Shown here piece after piece: positions 28,151-36,964 of a DNA stretch of 64,000 bases. A model generated the notes under the pieces. It did not search any database. It was not told the origin of the DNA and worked only from the letters and a program-made list of their open reading frames with translations. Position numbers and translations under genes: made by a program. The stretch lies in NCBI GenBank assembly GCA_026014705.1, contig JAOZHU010000015.1, positions 124,001 to 188,000 on the forward strand, in the 5' to 3' direction. Source of the stretch: Candidatus Bathyarchaeota archaeon. GTDB taxonomy: Archaea; Thermoproteota; Bathyarchaeia; Bathyarchaeales; Bathycorpusculaceae. The number at the start of each line of letters is the position of its first letter. Position 1 is the stretch's first letter.

Positions 28151-28770
28151 AGATTCCAGCGTTGATTATGGCTGGCGGCAAAGGCACAAGGATAGGGTTG
28201 CCTGTTGAGAAACCATTGTTGCCTTTCTTGGGGAAGCCGCTTATCGACTGGGTTGTTGACGCTGTGAAGTCAGCGGAGAAGATTTCAGAGTTTTACGTTG
28301 TAACCAGCAGAAACGCGGTGGAAACAGAGCGCAAGTGCCTCGAAGATGGGTTGAAAGTCATAAGAACCGATGGCAAAGGCTATCATGATGACTTGAAGCA
28401 AGCCATTTTTGAAGCGCGGTTGCCGGGTGCTGTTTTGACGATGCCTGCGGATTTGCCGGCGGTGACTGGGAAGTTTCTTGATAAGGTAGTCACAGCCTAT
28501 GAGGAGTGCGGAAAGGATGCGTTGGCGGTTTTTGTTCCCATTAGTACACGCGAGGCGTTGGGCTTGTCGGTTTCATCTACGGATGAGCATAAGGGAGTTT
28601 GGCATGCGGTTTCAGGCGTTAATGTGATTAACAGTGCACGGGTTAGGGATGAGGGAAAAATCGAGACTGGCGCAATTATTACGGATGAGGTTGAAGTGCT
28701 TTTGAATATCAACACTTTGAAGGATTTGGAGATAGCTGAGAAAATCCTGCGCGAAGCCAAGAAAACATGA
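28147..28770 (+). CDS. cobY: CobY-like NTP transferase, second copy
   Basis: ALIMAGGKGTRIGLPVEKPLLPFLGKPLIDWVVDAV; overlaps cobS2 by 4 nt. Confidence 0.8.
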   Translation: MKIPALIMAGGKGTRIGLPVEKPLLPFLGKPLIDWVVDAVKSAEKISEFYVVTSRNAVETERKCLEDGLKVIRTDGKGYHDDLKQAIFEARLPGAVLTMPADLPAVTGKFLDKVVTAYEECGKDALAVFVPISTREALGLSVSSTDEHKGVWHAVSGVNVINSARVRDEGKIETGAIITDEVEVLLNINTLKDLEIAEKILREAKKT

Positions 28771-28847
28771 TGTCTTCGCAATTAACGCGTTGCAAAGGTA
28801 ATTTGCTGCTTGTCCGTGAATAATGTTTTCATCGTTTTCAGGGCAGC

Positions 28848-28960
28848 GTGGACTAGTGCTCGTGGCGGTCTATAGCCCCCTTTTAAATAGTTTATATAGT
28901 GTTGGAGGCGGTGTGCGGGATAGACCCTCTATAGGCTTCTGCAATGAACCACTAATAGGC
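28848..28960 (+). repeat. Dispersed intergenic element, copy 3
   Basis: GTGGACTAGTGCTCGTGGCGGTCTATAGCCCCCTTTTAAATAGTTTATATAGTGTTGGAGGCGGTGTGCGGGATAGACCCTCTATAGGCTTCTGCAATGAACCACTAATAGG. Confidence 0.85.
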
Positions 28961-29178
28961 GCCAAATAGGCTTGCACTGATAGATTCCTCCCTTCTCCTT
29001 TTCTTAGTTTGGCTATTAGACATCAAATATGTGGGCATTGGTGCCGTTTACGTGTTTTCCGTTTTGGATTGGAGTTAGTCAAGAAAATTTGACCGAGAAA
29101 ACTCCGCTTTAGTCAAGAAACCTTGATAAAAACCCTTTTTACTGCCGCGGTTGGACATAGTTTTGTCGGGAAAAGAGA

Positions 29179-30498
29179 ATGAACAAATCCTCGGTTCTAT
29201 TGCTTGTACTCATTTGTCTGGTAGCGCCTTGCGTAGCGCTGTTTTTGCCTGTTAAAGCTGTTTCCAATACGCTTGTTGTCCCAGACGATTACTCTACAAT
29301 AGGCGACGCTATACGCGCTGCTTCGGAAGGCGACTTGATAATTGTTAAGAAAGGCACATATCAAGAACAGACATTGATTATAGATAAGCCCCTCTCTCTG
29401 GAGGGCGCGGGCGCTGAAGAGACGATAATTACTTTTCATCCGCCTCTCGTTTTTGCCGGGTGGCATTCTGTTGTGCCAATGTATACTTATGACAAACCAC
29501 TGCGCATTTACGCGGAAAATGTTGAAATTTCAGGTTTCACACTCTCCGCTGAATTAACCACTGAAGCACCAGCAGATTTGGCTAATCACACCCTTGGTCC
29601 CTGTGACCCACCGTTTATTGCGGTGGGCGGAGCCCAGATTCTGTCAACTGGAAACAACACTATAATAAGGAGAAACACCATAAAGACAGGGCTGTCAATT
29701 GAAGGCTCTTACCAAGCAATTGTTGAAAACACGCTGGCAAGCGGTGTCGGGTGCTATGGTTCTAACAACAAAATCGTTTCAAACTTGGTTACGGGTTCAG
29801 GCATCGAAGTTGGAGGTTTCTCCAACCAGATTCTTGCCAATGCCATAGTTGGCGCGTACAAGATTCACAGTGGCATTCAGGTAAATGGCGATGCCAACAT
29901 AATTGCTGGAAACAATGTGACAAACTGTAATGCGGGTTTGACCGTTTACCGTGGATACAGCGGCGTCGGCTCAAACAACGTTTTCTATGGAAACAGGTTA
30001 ACAAAGAACGTTTACGGCATTGCGGTGTCTGGTGGAAACAACAACACTTTCTTCGGTAACGAGTTGCTGAACAATAGCATCGGTGTTAAAATCGAACCAG
30101 CAATACTGGATTCTGACCAACTGGAAACGAATGCTACGTTTCATCATAACAATTTCATCGGCAGTATTCAGCAGGTTAGTCTGTTAACGTGCGCCGTTGT
30201 CTTTTTTGACGCTAATGGAGAGGGCAATTACTGGAGCGATTACACTAGCTTAGACGGCGACGGTGATGGCATAGGCGACACGCCATACATTATTAACGGG
30301 AACCTAAGGGACAACAAGCCACTTATGACTCCATACGACATTTCCAAAGCTGCGCTCTCCGATGCGTTTCCAGACACTGCAATGGTGAATCCTCTTTCAA
30401 CAGTTCCTCTCGTGATTGTTGTTCTCGCTGCAGCTGTTGTGATTGGCGCTGGCTTGCTGGTATGCCTGAAGAAACGCGGCAGGAGTCTAATCACATGA
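29179..30498 (+). CDS. NosD/right-handed parallel beta-helix surface protein with C-terminal TM anchor
   Basis: Signal peptide, VPDDYSTIGDAIRAASEGDLIIVKKGTYQEQ, repeated N/G-rich beta-helix rungs, C-terminal hydrophobic segment + LKKRGRS. Confidence 0.85.
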   Translation: MNKSSVLLLVLICLVAPCVALFLPVKAVSNTLVVPDDYSTIGDAIRAASEGDLIIVKKGTYQEQTLIIDKPLSLEGAGAEETIITFHPPLVFAGWHSVVPMYTYDKPLRIYAENVEISGFTLSAELTTEAPADLANHTLGPCDPPFIAVGGAQILSTGNNTIIRRNTIKTGLSIEGSYQAIVENTLASGVGCYGSNNKIVSNLVTGSGIEVGGFSNQILANAIVGAYKIHSGIQVNGDANIIAGNNVTNCNAGLTVYRGYSGVGSNNVFYGNRLTKNVYGIAVSGGNNNTFFGNELLNNSIGVKIEPAILDSDQLETNATFHHNNFIGSIQQVSLLTCAVVFFDANGEGNYWSDYTSLDGDGDGIGDTPYIINGNLRDNKPLMTPYDISKAALSDAFPDTAMVNPLSTVPLVIVVLAAAVVIGAGLLVCLKKRGRSLIT

Positions 30499-31640
30499 GT
30501 AGAACCGCTTTCGCCCTAACTTTAATTGTTTTGCTGTCAGCGGCAACAGCCACGCGTTACCCTGTTGCTGCAGTTGCTCAACCCTTTGAGGCTATAACCA
30601 TCAAGGCTGATGGAAGCATCACACCTGAGACAGCGCCCATAACGCAAAATGGAAACGTTTACACGTTAACCAGTGACATTTGGGGCAGTATAACTGTTGA
30701 AAAATTCAACATCGTAATTGACGGCGCTGGCTATACACTTCAAGGAAATGGCACTTGGAGAGGAATACAAATTTTTAACCCGTATAACGTTACCGTTAGG
30801 CGTAGCTATGACGTTACAGTCAAAAATTTTAACATCAAAGGGTTTGAGGAGGGCATCGACGTTTTTGGCTATTGGGGGAACATAATCAGCGGCGTAGTCA
30901 TATCCGGAAACAACGTGACAAACAATAGCGTGGGCATTAGATTTTCGAGTTACGAACGGTATTCTAACAACACTATAATAGGCAACCGCGTCCTCGGGAA
31001 CAACCGCGGCATTGTCATGGAAATGGGGCATGTGGGCGATGAGAGCGGCAACATCGTTTATGCAAATCAGATAGCCGACAATCAAGTGGGCATGTGGTTC
31101 TTGTGGCTGGGTGACTACTATGGTTGGAAGCCGAATCCTTTCGAAATGAAAAACCGAATTTACTGCAACAATTTTGTCAACAACCATCAAAACGTGGTTA
31201 ACGCGCATGTCATTTATGATCCTGACTGCGCCAATGTCTGGGACAACGACGCAGTGGGGAACTTTTGGAGTGATTACGACGGCATAGATGGCGATAATAA
31301 CGGAATAGGAGACACAAAGTACACGATTGACAGCAATAACATAGACCGATACCCGTTAATGGTTCCCGTCGATATTTCCCAAAAAGCACTGGATTTCCCA
31401 ACTGCACCAGCCACGCCAACACCAATTCCGACACCAACCGCCACACCTAATTCCCTACCTACTCCTAGCGTGCAACCAAGCCAATTGCCCTCTTCTTCGC
31501 CTCAAGAAACAGAATCCGACACAAACCCTTTCCAAACAACAATTGCCCTAATTGCCTCCCTTATCGCGGTTGTGACGGCTAGCGGTGGGCTGCTGGTGTA
31601 TCTCAAGAAGCGCCACTCGAGAACCGAGACTGCGCGTTAA
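30462..31640 (+). CDS. NosD-like beta-helix surface protein (tandem paralog), start likely near 30495
   Basis: YTLTSDIWGSITVEKFNIVIDGAGYTLQGNGTWRGIQIF..., Pro/Thr linker, C-terminal TM LLVYLKKRHSR. Confidence 0.85.
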   Translation: MPEETRQESNHMSRTAFALTLIVLLSAATATRYPVAAVAQPFEAITIKADGSITPETAPITQNGNVYTLTSDIWGSITVEKFNIVIDGAGYTLQGNGTWRGIQIFNPYNVTVRRSYDVTVKNFNIKGFEEGIDVFGYWGNIISGVVISGNNVTNNSVGIRFSSYERYSNNTIIGNRVLGNNRGIVMEMGHVGDESGNIVYANQIADNQVGMWFLWLGDYYGWKPNPFEMKNRIYCNNFVNNHQNVVNAHVIYDPDCANVWDNDAVGNFWSDYDGIDGDNNGIGDTKYTIDSNNIDRYPLMVPVDISQKALDFPTAPATPTPIPTPTATPNSLPTPSVQPSQLPSSSPQETESDTNPFQTTIALIASLIAVVTASGGLLVYLKKRHSRTETAR

Positions 31641-31730
31641 AAAGAACCCGTGAGACGTTGACCTGTTAAAACAGTAAAAGCACAAGTGCCAAACTCTAAT
31701 GTTCAGACAGTTGAAACGTTAAGAGCCCTG

Positions 31731-32141
31731 TCAACTGCGTAGTACTATCATGGTGTTGGTTTTCATTATGCCGTCTACGCGGCGGATTTTTTCTATGCAC
31801 TCATTGACTTCTGTTACGCTCATGCCGCTGATGACTGCGACAATGTCGTATTCGCCTGTAACCTCATAAACGGTTTCTACGTTCGGGATGCGCCGTATTT
31901 TCTCGGAAACCTCTTGTGTTGGCGCTGCAGGATTAGTTGCCAGCAGCGTGATTGCTTCTGTGCCTTCGGCGGCGCCGACTTTGACCGTGAATTTGCGTAT
32001 AACGCCTGCGTCGACCAGTAGTTTGATTCTTTTTCGCACTGCGCCTTCGGATAAGCCTATTTGTTTTCCGATGTCGCTGTAACCGATGCGTCCGTCCTGC
32101 TTTAAGATGCGGATTATCTCTTTATCTTTCTCATCCAACAT
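31731..32141 (-). CDS. Lrp/AsnC-family transcriptional regulator
   Basis: MLDEKDKEIIRILKQDGRIGYSDIGKQIGLSEGAVRKRIKLLVDAGVI; C-terminal RAM domain; next to lysW operon. Confidence 0.92.
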   Translation of the reverse strand: MLDEKDKEIIRILKQDGRIGYSDIGKQIGLSEGAVRKRIKLLVDAGVIRKFTVKVGAAEGTEAITLLATNPAAPTQEVSEKIRRIPNVETVYEVTGEYDIVAVISGMSVTEVNECIEKIRRVDGIMKTNTMIVLRS

Positions 32142-32386
32142 TTTTCGCCTGCTTCTGTTCTTATCAGCGGAAAAATTTAACGTTTTCTGTAATTTACGAC
32201 AGTGTCAGTTGCGGATTACGTGCGCTGCTATGGCTTAACAGTGCCTTTTTCGGAAAGCCGCCACTTACTAACGTGCACCATTTGGAACATTAAGAGCCCA
32301 AGTTGTCACGGATAAGTCGCAATGTTTAAAAGAAACCCACGTTAATCTCAGAGACATTTCCAACAACAAAAAAGTGGTAACAAATA

Positions 32387-32608
32387 ATGATTAAGCCCAT
32401 TGCAAATTTGAGAACCCAAGAGGTGAAAACGATAAACAAAGCCAAATGCCCCGACTGCGACGCCGAACTCGATGTCCCAGCAGACACTGTGCAAGGAGAA
32501 ATCCTAAGCTGCCCAGGTTGCGGGCTAGAACTCGAAGTGAAAAAGGTAAACGGCGGATGCGTAGACCTTCAAGAGCTCACAATTGAAGGAGAAGACTGGG
32601 GCGAATAA
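32387..32608 (+). CDS. lysW: LysW amino-group carrier protein (start uncertain)
   Basis: KCPDCDAELDVPADTVQGEILSCPGCGLELEVK...GEDWGE; conserved EDWGE C-terminus and zinc-finger cysteines. Confidence 0.93.
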   Translation: MIKPIANLRTQEVKTINKAKCPDCDAELDVPADTVQGEILSCPGCGLELEVKKVNGGCVDLQELTIEGEDWGE

Positions 32609-32683
32609 ACAGTCACCACCACCCGCTTTCCCTTCAAGTTACCAAAATTTTTAAACAATTTTCTATAAGGGCGCAAACAACCA

Positions 32684-33862
32684 ATGAGCATCGCACTTCT
32701 TTATGAACGCTCAGAAAACGACGAAAACGGCATAAAACTCACCGCAGAACAGTTAGGCGTACCATTGATTTACCTGCCCTTCCGCAAAATCGCCCTCGCT
32801 ATACACAAAGATGGCTACACTGTGAAAACCAAAGGCAAAGACTACACAAGCACCGTCAAAGATGTTGCCGTAGTGCTGAACCGCGCCCAAAGCAAAAACC
32901 GCAGATTATACGCATCGCACACGCTGGAACTCTTCGACAAAAAAGTCATAAACCCCTCCCAAATCGAATTCGCCTGCTACAGCAAACTGCGCACACTGCT
33001 GCACTTCTGGAAAGAAGGCATTCCAATCCCGAAAACGGTTTATGTGCCATGCGACCCATATGACACCACGAAAAGCGGCACACGCATCAGCAACGAAAAA
33101 GACATCGCAGATTTGCTAGAAAACGAATTAGCCTCCGCTGACGGCATCGTGATAAAGCCTGACGCGGGCACACACGGCAACAAAATAGTCCTCTCCAAAA
33201 ACCGCGAACAACTCATCACCAACATCGAGCAAACAACCCCGTCAATAACAAACCCCGTCGGAATCATAGCCCAAGAACAAATCAAAAAATGGTTCTACGA
33301 CCTCCGCATAATCGCGTTCAAAGAAAAAGGCAAAGCCCCAGTATGCCACCCCGTAGCCTTGGCGAGAGCAGGATTCAAAGACTTCCGTACCAACACGTAT
33401 TTGGGCAATTTGGTGTTCGACGCGAAACTTCCAGCAAGCATCAGAGAATTAGCAGTTAAATGCGGCAAGGCTCTGGGAAAAGAACATGACGCATGGGTGT
33501 TCGCGTTAGACGCAATGATTAACGTGGGCGAAAACAAAACAGCAGACGAAGCCCAGCTCAAAGCAGAGCTTGACAAGGCAGCGGTAGCCTTCAAAACTGT
33601 GCAAAAGGTTAAGGTAGACGAAACCCGCCTAACCGATTTCCCCCGCTGGAACAGCAAGCTGGAAGCGGCGTTCCACAAGTTCATGGGCACGGCGCCTTAC
33701 GCAAAAATAAAAAGCGTAATCGAAGAAAACATAGAGCAAAACCAGCAAAACGTGGTCTTCCACGAGGCAAACTCTTGCCCCGAATTCTGGGAACAAACCC
33801 GCCTCATCGCAGGCATAAACGTGGCAGTTCCCCTAATAAAAAGCGCCCAAAGCATGATTTAA
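32684..33862 (+). CDS. lysX: LysX-like (RimK/ATP-grasp) LysW ligase
   Basis: ATP-grasp protein directly after lysW: ADGIVIKPDAGTHGNKIVLSK, NVVFHEANSCPEFWEQT. Confidence 0.8.
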   Translation: MSIALLYERSENDENGIKLTAEQLGVPLIYLPFRKIALAIHKDGYTVKTKGKDYTSTVKDVAVVLNRAQSKNRRLYASHTLELFDKKVINPSQIEFACYSKLRTLLHFWKEGIPIPKTVYVPCDPYDTTKSGTRISNEKDIADLLENELASADGIVIKPDAGTHGNKIVLSKNREQLITNIEQTTPSITNPVGIIAQEQIKKWFYDLRIIAFKEKGKAPVCHPVALARAGFKDFRTNTYLGNLVFDAKLPASIRELAVKCGKALGKEHDAWVFALDAMINVGENKTADEAQLKAELDKAAVAFKTVQKVKVDETRLTDFPRWNSKLEAAFHKFMGTAPYAKIKSVIEENIEQNQQNVVFHEANSCPEFWEQTRLIAGINVAVPLIKSAQSMI

Positions 33863-33888
33863 CAGTCGCAGCAAGGTGAAAAAAGAAA

Positions 33889-34944
33889 ATGTTAAAAATT
33901 GGCATAATCGGCGGTTCAGGATACGTCGGCAGTGAACTCCTACGTTTACTGCTACTGCATCCAGAAGTAGAGGTAACCATGGTCACTTCGCGCCAAACCG
34001 CCGGAGAATACATCTTCAACACTCACCCGAACCTCAGAGGAATCACCCAGCAAAAATTCGTGCCCATGGACATCGCGGAACTCAGCAAAAACTGCGAATT
34101 GGTGTTCACGGCAACTCCGCACGGCGGCTCAGTCAACCTCGTCCCGAAACTGCTAGAGGCTGGACTAAAAGTAATTGACATGAGCGCCGACTTCCGCCTC
34201 AAAAACCCCGCGGACTACGACAAATGGTACGGCTGGAAACACGCACATCCTGAACTGCTGAAAGAAGCAGCCTACGGCTTACCTGAACTGCACCGGCAAG
34301 AAATAAAAAACGCGCGGCTAATCGCTTGCCCCGGCTGTATGGCAACTGCAACCATACTTGCTTTGGCGCCGTTCGTGAAAGCAGGCTTAATCGAAAACAA
34401 CCGCGTAGTCGCAGACGTAAAAATTGGTTCTTCAGGCGCAGGCAGCAAACCCACAATCGCTTCGCATCATCCTGAACGCTTCAGCGGAGTACGACCCTAC
34501 AAAGTAATAGAACACCGCCACATAGCAGAAGTCGAACAAGAACTCAACAACCTGACAAGCGAGCCAGTGACTATTTCATTTACTCCACACGCCGTGAATA
34601 TGGTCCGCGGCATCCTCTCCACAATCCATGTGTTCCCAAAAAACCAGTTAGCCCTAAAAGACGTGTGGAAGACGCTTCGCGGGCAATATGAAGGCGAACC
34701 GTTCATACGTTTCGTGAAATACCTGAAAGGCGCGTATCAGCTCCCTGACCCCAAAGTCACCGTAGGCACAAACTTCTGCGACATAGGCTTCGAACTGGAC
34801 CCACACGCAAACAGGCTGGTGCTGTTCTCGGCGATAGACAACATGGTAAAAGGCGCTTCAGGACAAGGCGTCCAATGCTTAAACATACTCATGGGCATAG
34901 ACGAAACCACTGGGCTGAAAAGCACAGGTTTCCACCCGATGTGA
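33889..34944 (+). CDS. lysY: LysY/ArgC-type N-acyl-gamma-phosphate reductase
   Basis: IGIIGGSGYVGSELLRLLLLHPEVEVTMVTSRQTAGEYIFNTHPNLRG; LIACPGCMATATILALAP. Confidence 0.93.
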   Translation: MLKIGIIGGSGYVGSELLRLLLLHPEVEVTMVTSRQTAGEYIFNTHPNLRGITQQKFVPMDIAELSKNCELVFTATPHGGSVNLVPKLLEAGLKVIDMSADFRLKNPADYDKWYGWKHAHPELLKEAAYGLPELHRQEIKNARLIACPGCMATATILALAPFVKAGLIENNRVVADVKIGSSGAGSKPTIASHHPERFSGVRPYKVIEHRHIAEVEQELNNLTSEPVTISFTPHAVNMVRGILSTIHVFPKNQLALKDVWKTLRGQYEGEPFIRFVKYLKGAYQLPDPKVTVGTNFCDIGFELDPHANRLVLFSAIDNMVKGASGQGVQCLNILMGIDETTGLKSTGFHPM

Positions 34945-34950
34945 TACGCC

Positions 34951-35760
34951 ATGCTAATAGTAGTGAAAATGGGCGGAAGCATACTAAAAGAAGGCGCTTC
35001 ATCCGACCTCATCGCCGACTTGAAAACGCTCACCGCAGAGCATAAACTGGTGCTTGTTCACGGCGGAGGCGCAGAAGTCACCGAAACCGCAGCCAAACTC
35101 GGCAAACCGCAGCAATTCATAGTTTCACCTGAAGGCTTCCGAAGCCGCTACACGGACAAGGAAACAATCGAAATTTACACGATGGTTATGGCTGGGAAAA
35201 TCAACAAGCAAATAGTCCTAGCGCTGCAAAGCCAAGGCGTACCCGCAGTAGGTGTGTCTGGCCTAGACGGGCAACTTCTAAAAGCAGAACGGAAAAAACG
35301 GCTAATCGCCGTGGACGAGAAAGGACGCAAAAGAGTAATCGACGGCGGTTACACTGGAAAACTCATCGAAGCCAACGCGGCTTTGCTGCGTTTTCTGTTT
35401 GAACAAGGCTACGTGCCCGTTGTGACGCCCATAGCGCTGAGCGAAGAGTTTGAACCGCTGAACGTTGACGGCGACCGAACAGCCGCTTTCATAGCAGGTG
35501 CCTTGAAAGCCGACCGTTTAATCCTGCTGACCGATGTGCAAGGCTTAATGTTGAAAGGCAAGACAGTTCCAAGAATAAGCGCGTCTGAAATCCGCGAAGT
35601 GCTATCCAGCATAGGTCACGGAATGAGCACCAAAGTTCACGCGGCTCTAGATGCGCTTAATCAAGGCGTCAATGAGGTCCTAATCACCTCGGGCATTGAG
35701 AAAAACCCCCTTTCCTCAGCGCTAAAACACGAAGCAGGCACCGTGATTAACCGTGAATGA
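34951..35760 (+). CDS. lysZ: LysZ/ArgB-type acylated amino acid kinase
   Basis: VVKMGGSILKEGASSDLIADLKTL...LVHGGGAEVTETAAKLG. Confidence 0.92.
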   Translation: MLIVVKMGGSILKEGASSDLIADLKTLTAEHKLVLVHGGGAEVTETAAKLGKPQQFIVSPEGFRSRYTDKETIEIYTMVMAGKINKQIVLALQSQGVPAVGVSGLDGQLLKAERKKRLIAVDEKGRKRVIDGGYTGKLIEANAALLRFLFEQGYVPVVTPIALSEEFEPLNVDGDRTAAFIAGALKADRLILLTDVQGLMLKGKTVPRISASEIREVLSSIGHGMSTKVHAALDALNQGVNEVLITSGIEKNPLSSALKHEAGTVINRE

Positions 35761-36964
35761 ACACGACATAATTGAAGCTGAAAACAGGCTAATGGCGAAC
35801 GTTTTCGCCAAAAAACCCATAGTGCTAACGCGCGGCAAAGGCGCAACCGTCTGGGACATAAACGGCAAAGCGTACGTGGACTGCACAGGCAGCTACGGCG
35901 TAGCCCTGCTAGGGCATTCGCACCCCAAGATTGTCGAAGCCGTATGCAAGCAGGCTGAGCATCTGATTTCTTGCCACGCGGGCTTCTACAACGACAAACG
36001 AGTTGAGTTCCTGCAAAAACTCGTAAGCATAACTCCGAAAGGGTTGGATAAGGCGTTTCTTTCGAACAGCGGCGCAGAATCCGTGGAATGCGCTGTGAAA
36101 CTGGCGCGGAAATTCACCGGAAAACCCGAGATAATCGCGTTTATGGGCGCGTTTCACGGAAAAACCATGGGCGCCCTCTCTGCTACATGGGACAAGAAAT
36201 ACCGCGAGCCTTTCCTGCCTTTAGTGCCAGAGTTCAAGCATGTTGCTCCCGATAACCTTGACAAAGTACGCGAAGCCATAACCGACAAAACCGCGGCTGT
36301 TCTCGTTGAACCCATCCGCGGGGAAGGCGGCGTGCGTGTTCCGCCAGACGGTTTCCTTCAGGGACTCAGGGAACTCTGCGACGAAAAAAACGTGCTTTTA
36401 ATATTTGATGAAGTGCAAACAGGCTTCGGACGCACGGGAAAACTGTTCGCTTGCCAACACTGGGGCGTCGTTCCTGACGTGATGTGCTTGGCGAAGCCTT
36501 TAGCAGGCGGCTTACCCATCGGCGTAACCTTGGCCAAAGAAAACGTCATGTCAGCGCTGAAGGTGGGTGAGCACTCGACTACTTTCAGCGGCAGCCCGCT
36601 GGTGTGCGCTGCGGCATGCGCGGCTATTGACGTGCTTTTAGAGGAGAGGTTGCCTGAAAGAGCCGCGTCGTTGGGCGCGTATTTCAAAGTCAAGTTAGAA
36701 GAGTTGCAGGCTCGGCGTCGCATTGTGAAGGAAGTGCGCGGTTTAGGCTTAATGCTGGGCATGGAGCTTAGATTTGAAGTGCTTAATGTGTTGCTCAAAA
36801 TGCTGGAACGCGGCGTGCTTGTGTTGGATGCGGGAAAAACGGTTGTGCGTTTCCTGCCGCCGCTGGTTATCGAAAAAAGCCAAATCGACACCGCCGTAAC
36901 TGCCCTCGACGAGGTTTTAGGGGAAGAGGAAAATGCAAGACTACCCGGTGCGACTGCTAACTGA
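35753..36964 (+). CDS. lysJ: LysJ/ArgD-type aminotransferase
   Basis: Class III PLP aminotransferase: LLIFDEVQTGFGRTGKLFACQHWGVVPDVMCLAKPLAGGLPIG. Confidence 0.92.
   Translation: MNEHDIIEAENRLMANVFAKKPIVLTRGKGATVWDINGKAYVDCTGSYGVALLGHSHPKIVEAVCKQAEHLISCHAGFYNDKRVEFLQKLVSITPKGLDKAFLSNSGAESVECAVKLARKFTGKPEIIAFMGAFHGKTMGALSATWDKKYREPFLPLVPEFKHVAPDNLDKVREAITDKTAAVLVEPIRGEGGVRVPPDGFLQGLRELCDEKNVLLIFDEVQTGFGRTGKLFACQHWGVVPDVMCLAKPLAGGLPIGVTLAKENVMSALKVGEHSTTFSGSPLVCAAACAAIDVLLEERLPERAASLGAYFKVKLEELQARRRIVKEVRGLGLMLGMELRFEVLNVLLKMLERGVLVLDAGKTVVRFLPPLVIEKSQIDTAVTALDEVLGEEENARLPGATAN

Noticed and set aside
30666-31208. 180-aa minus-strand ORF
   Set aside because: Antisense shadow of the NosD-like beta-helix gene
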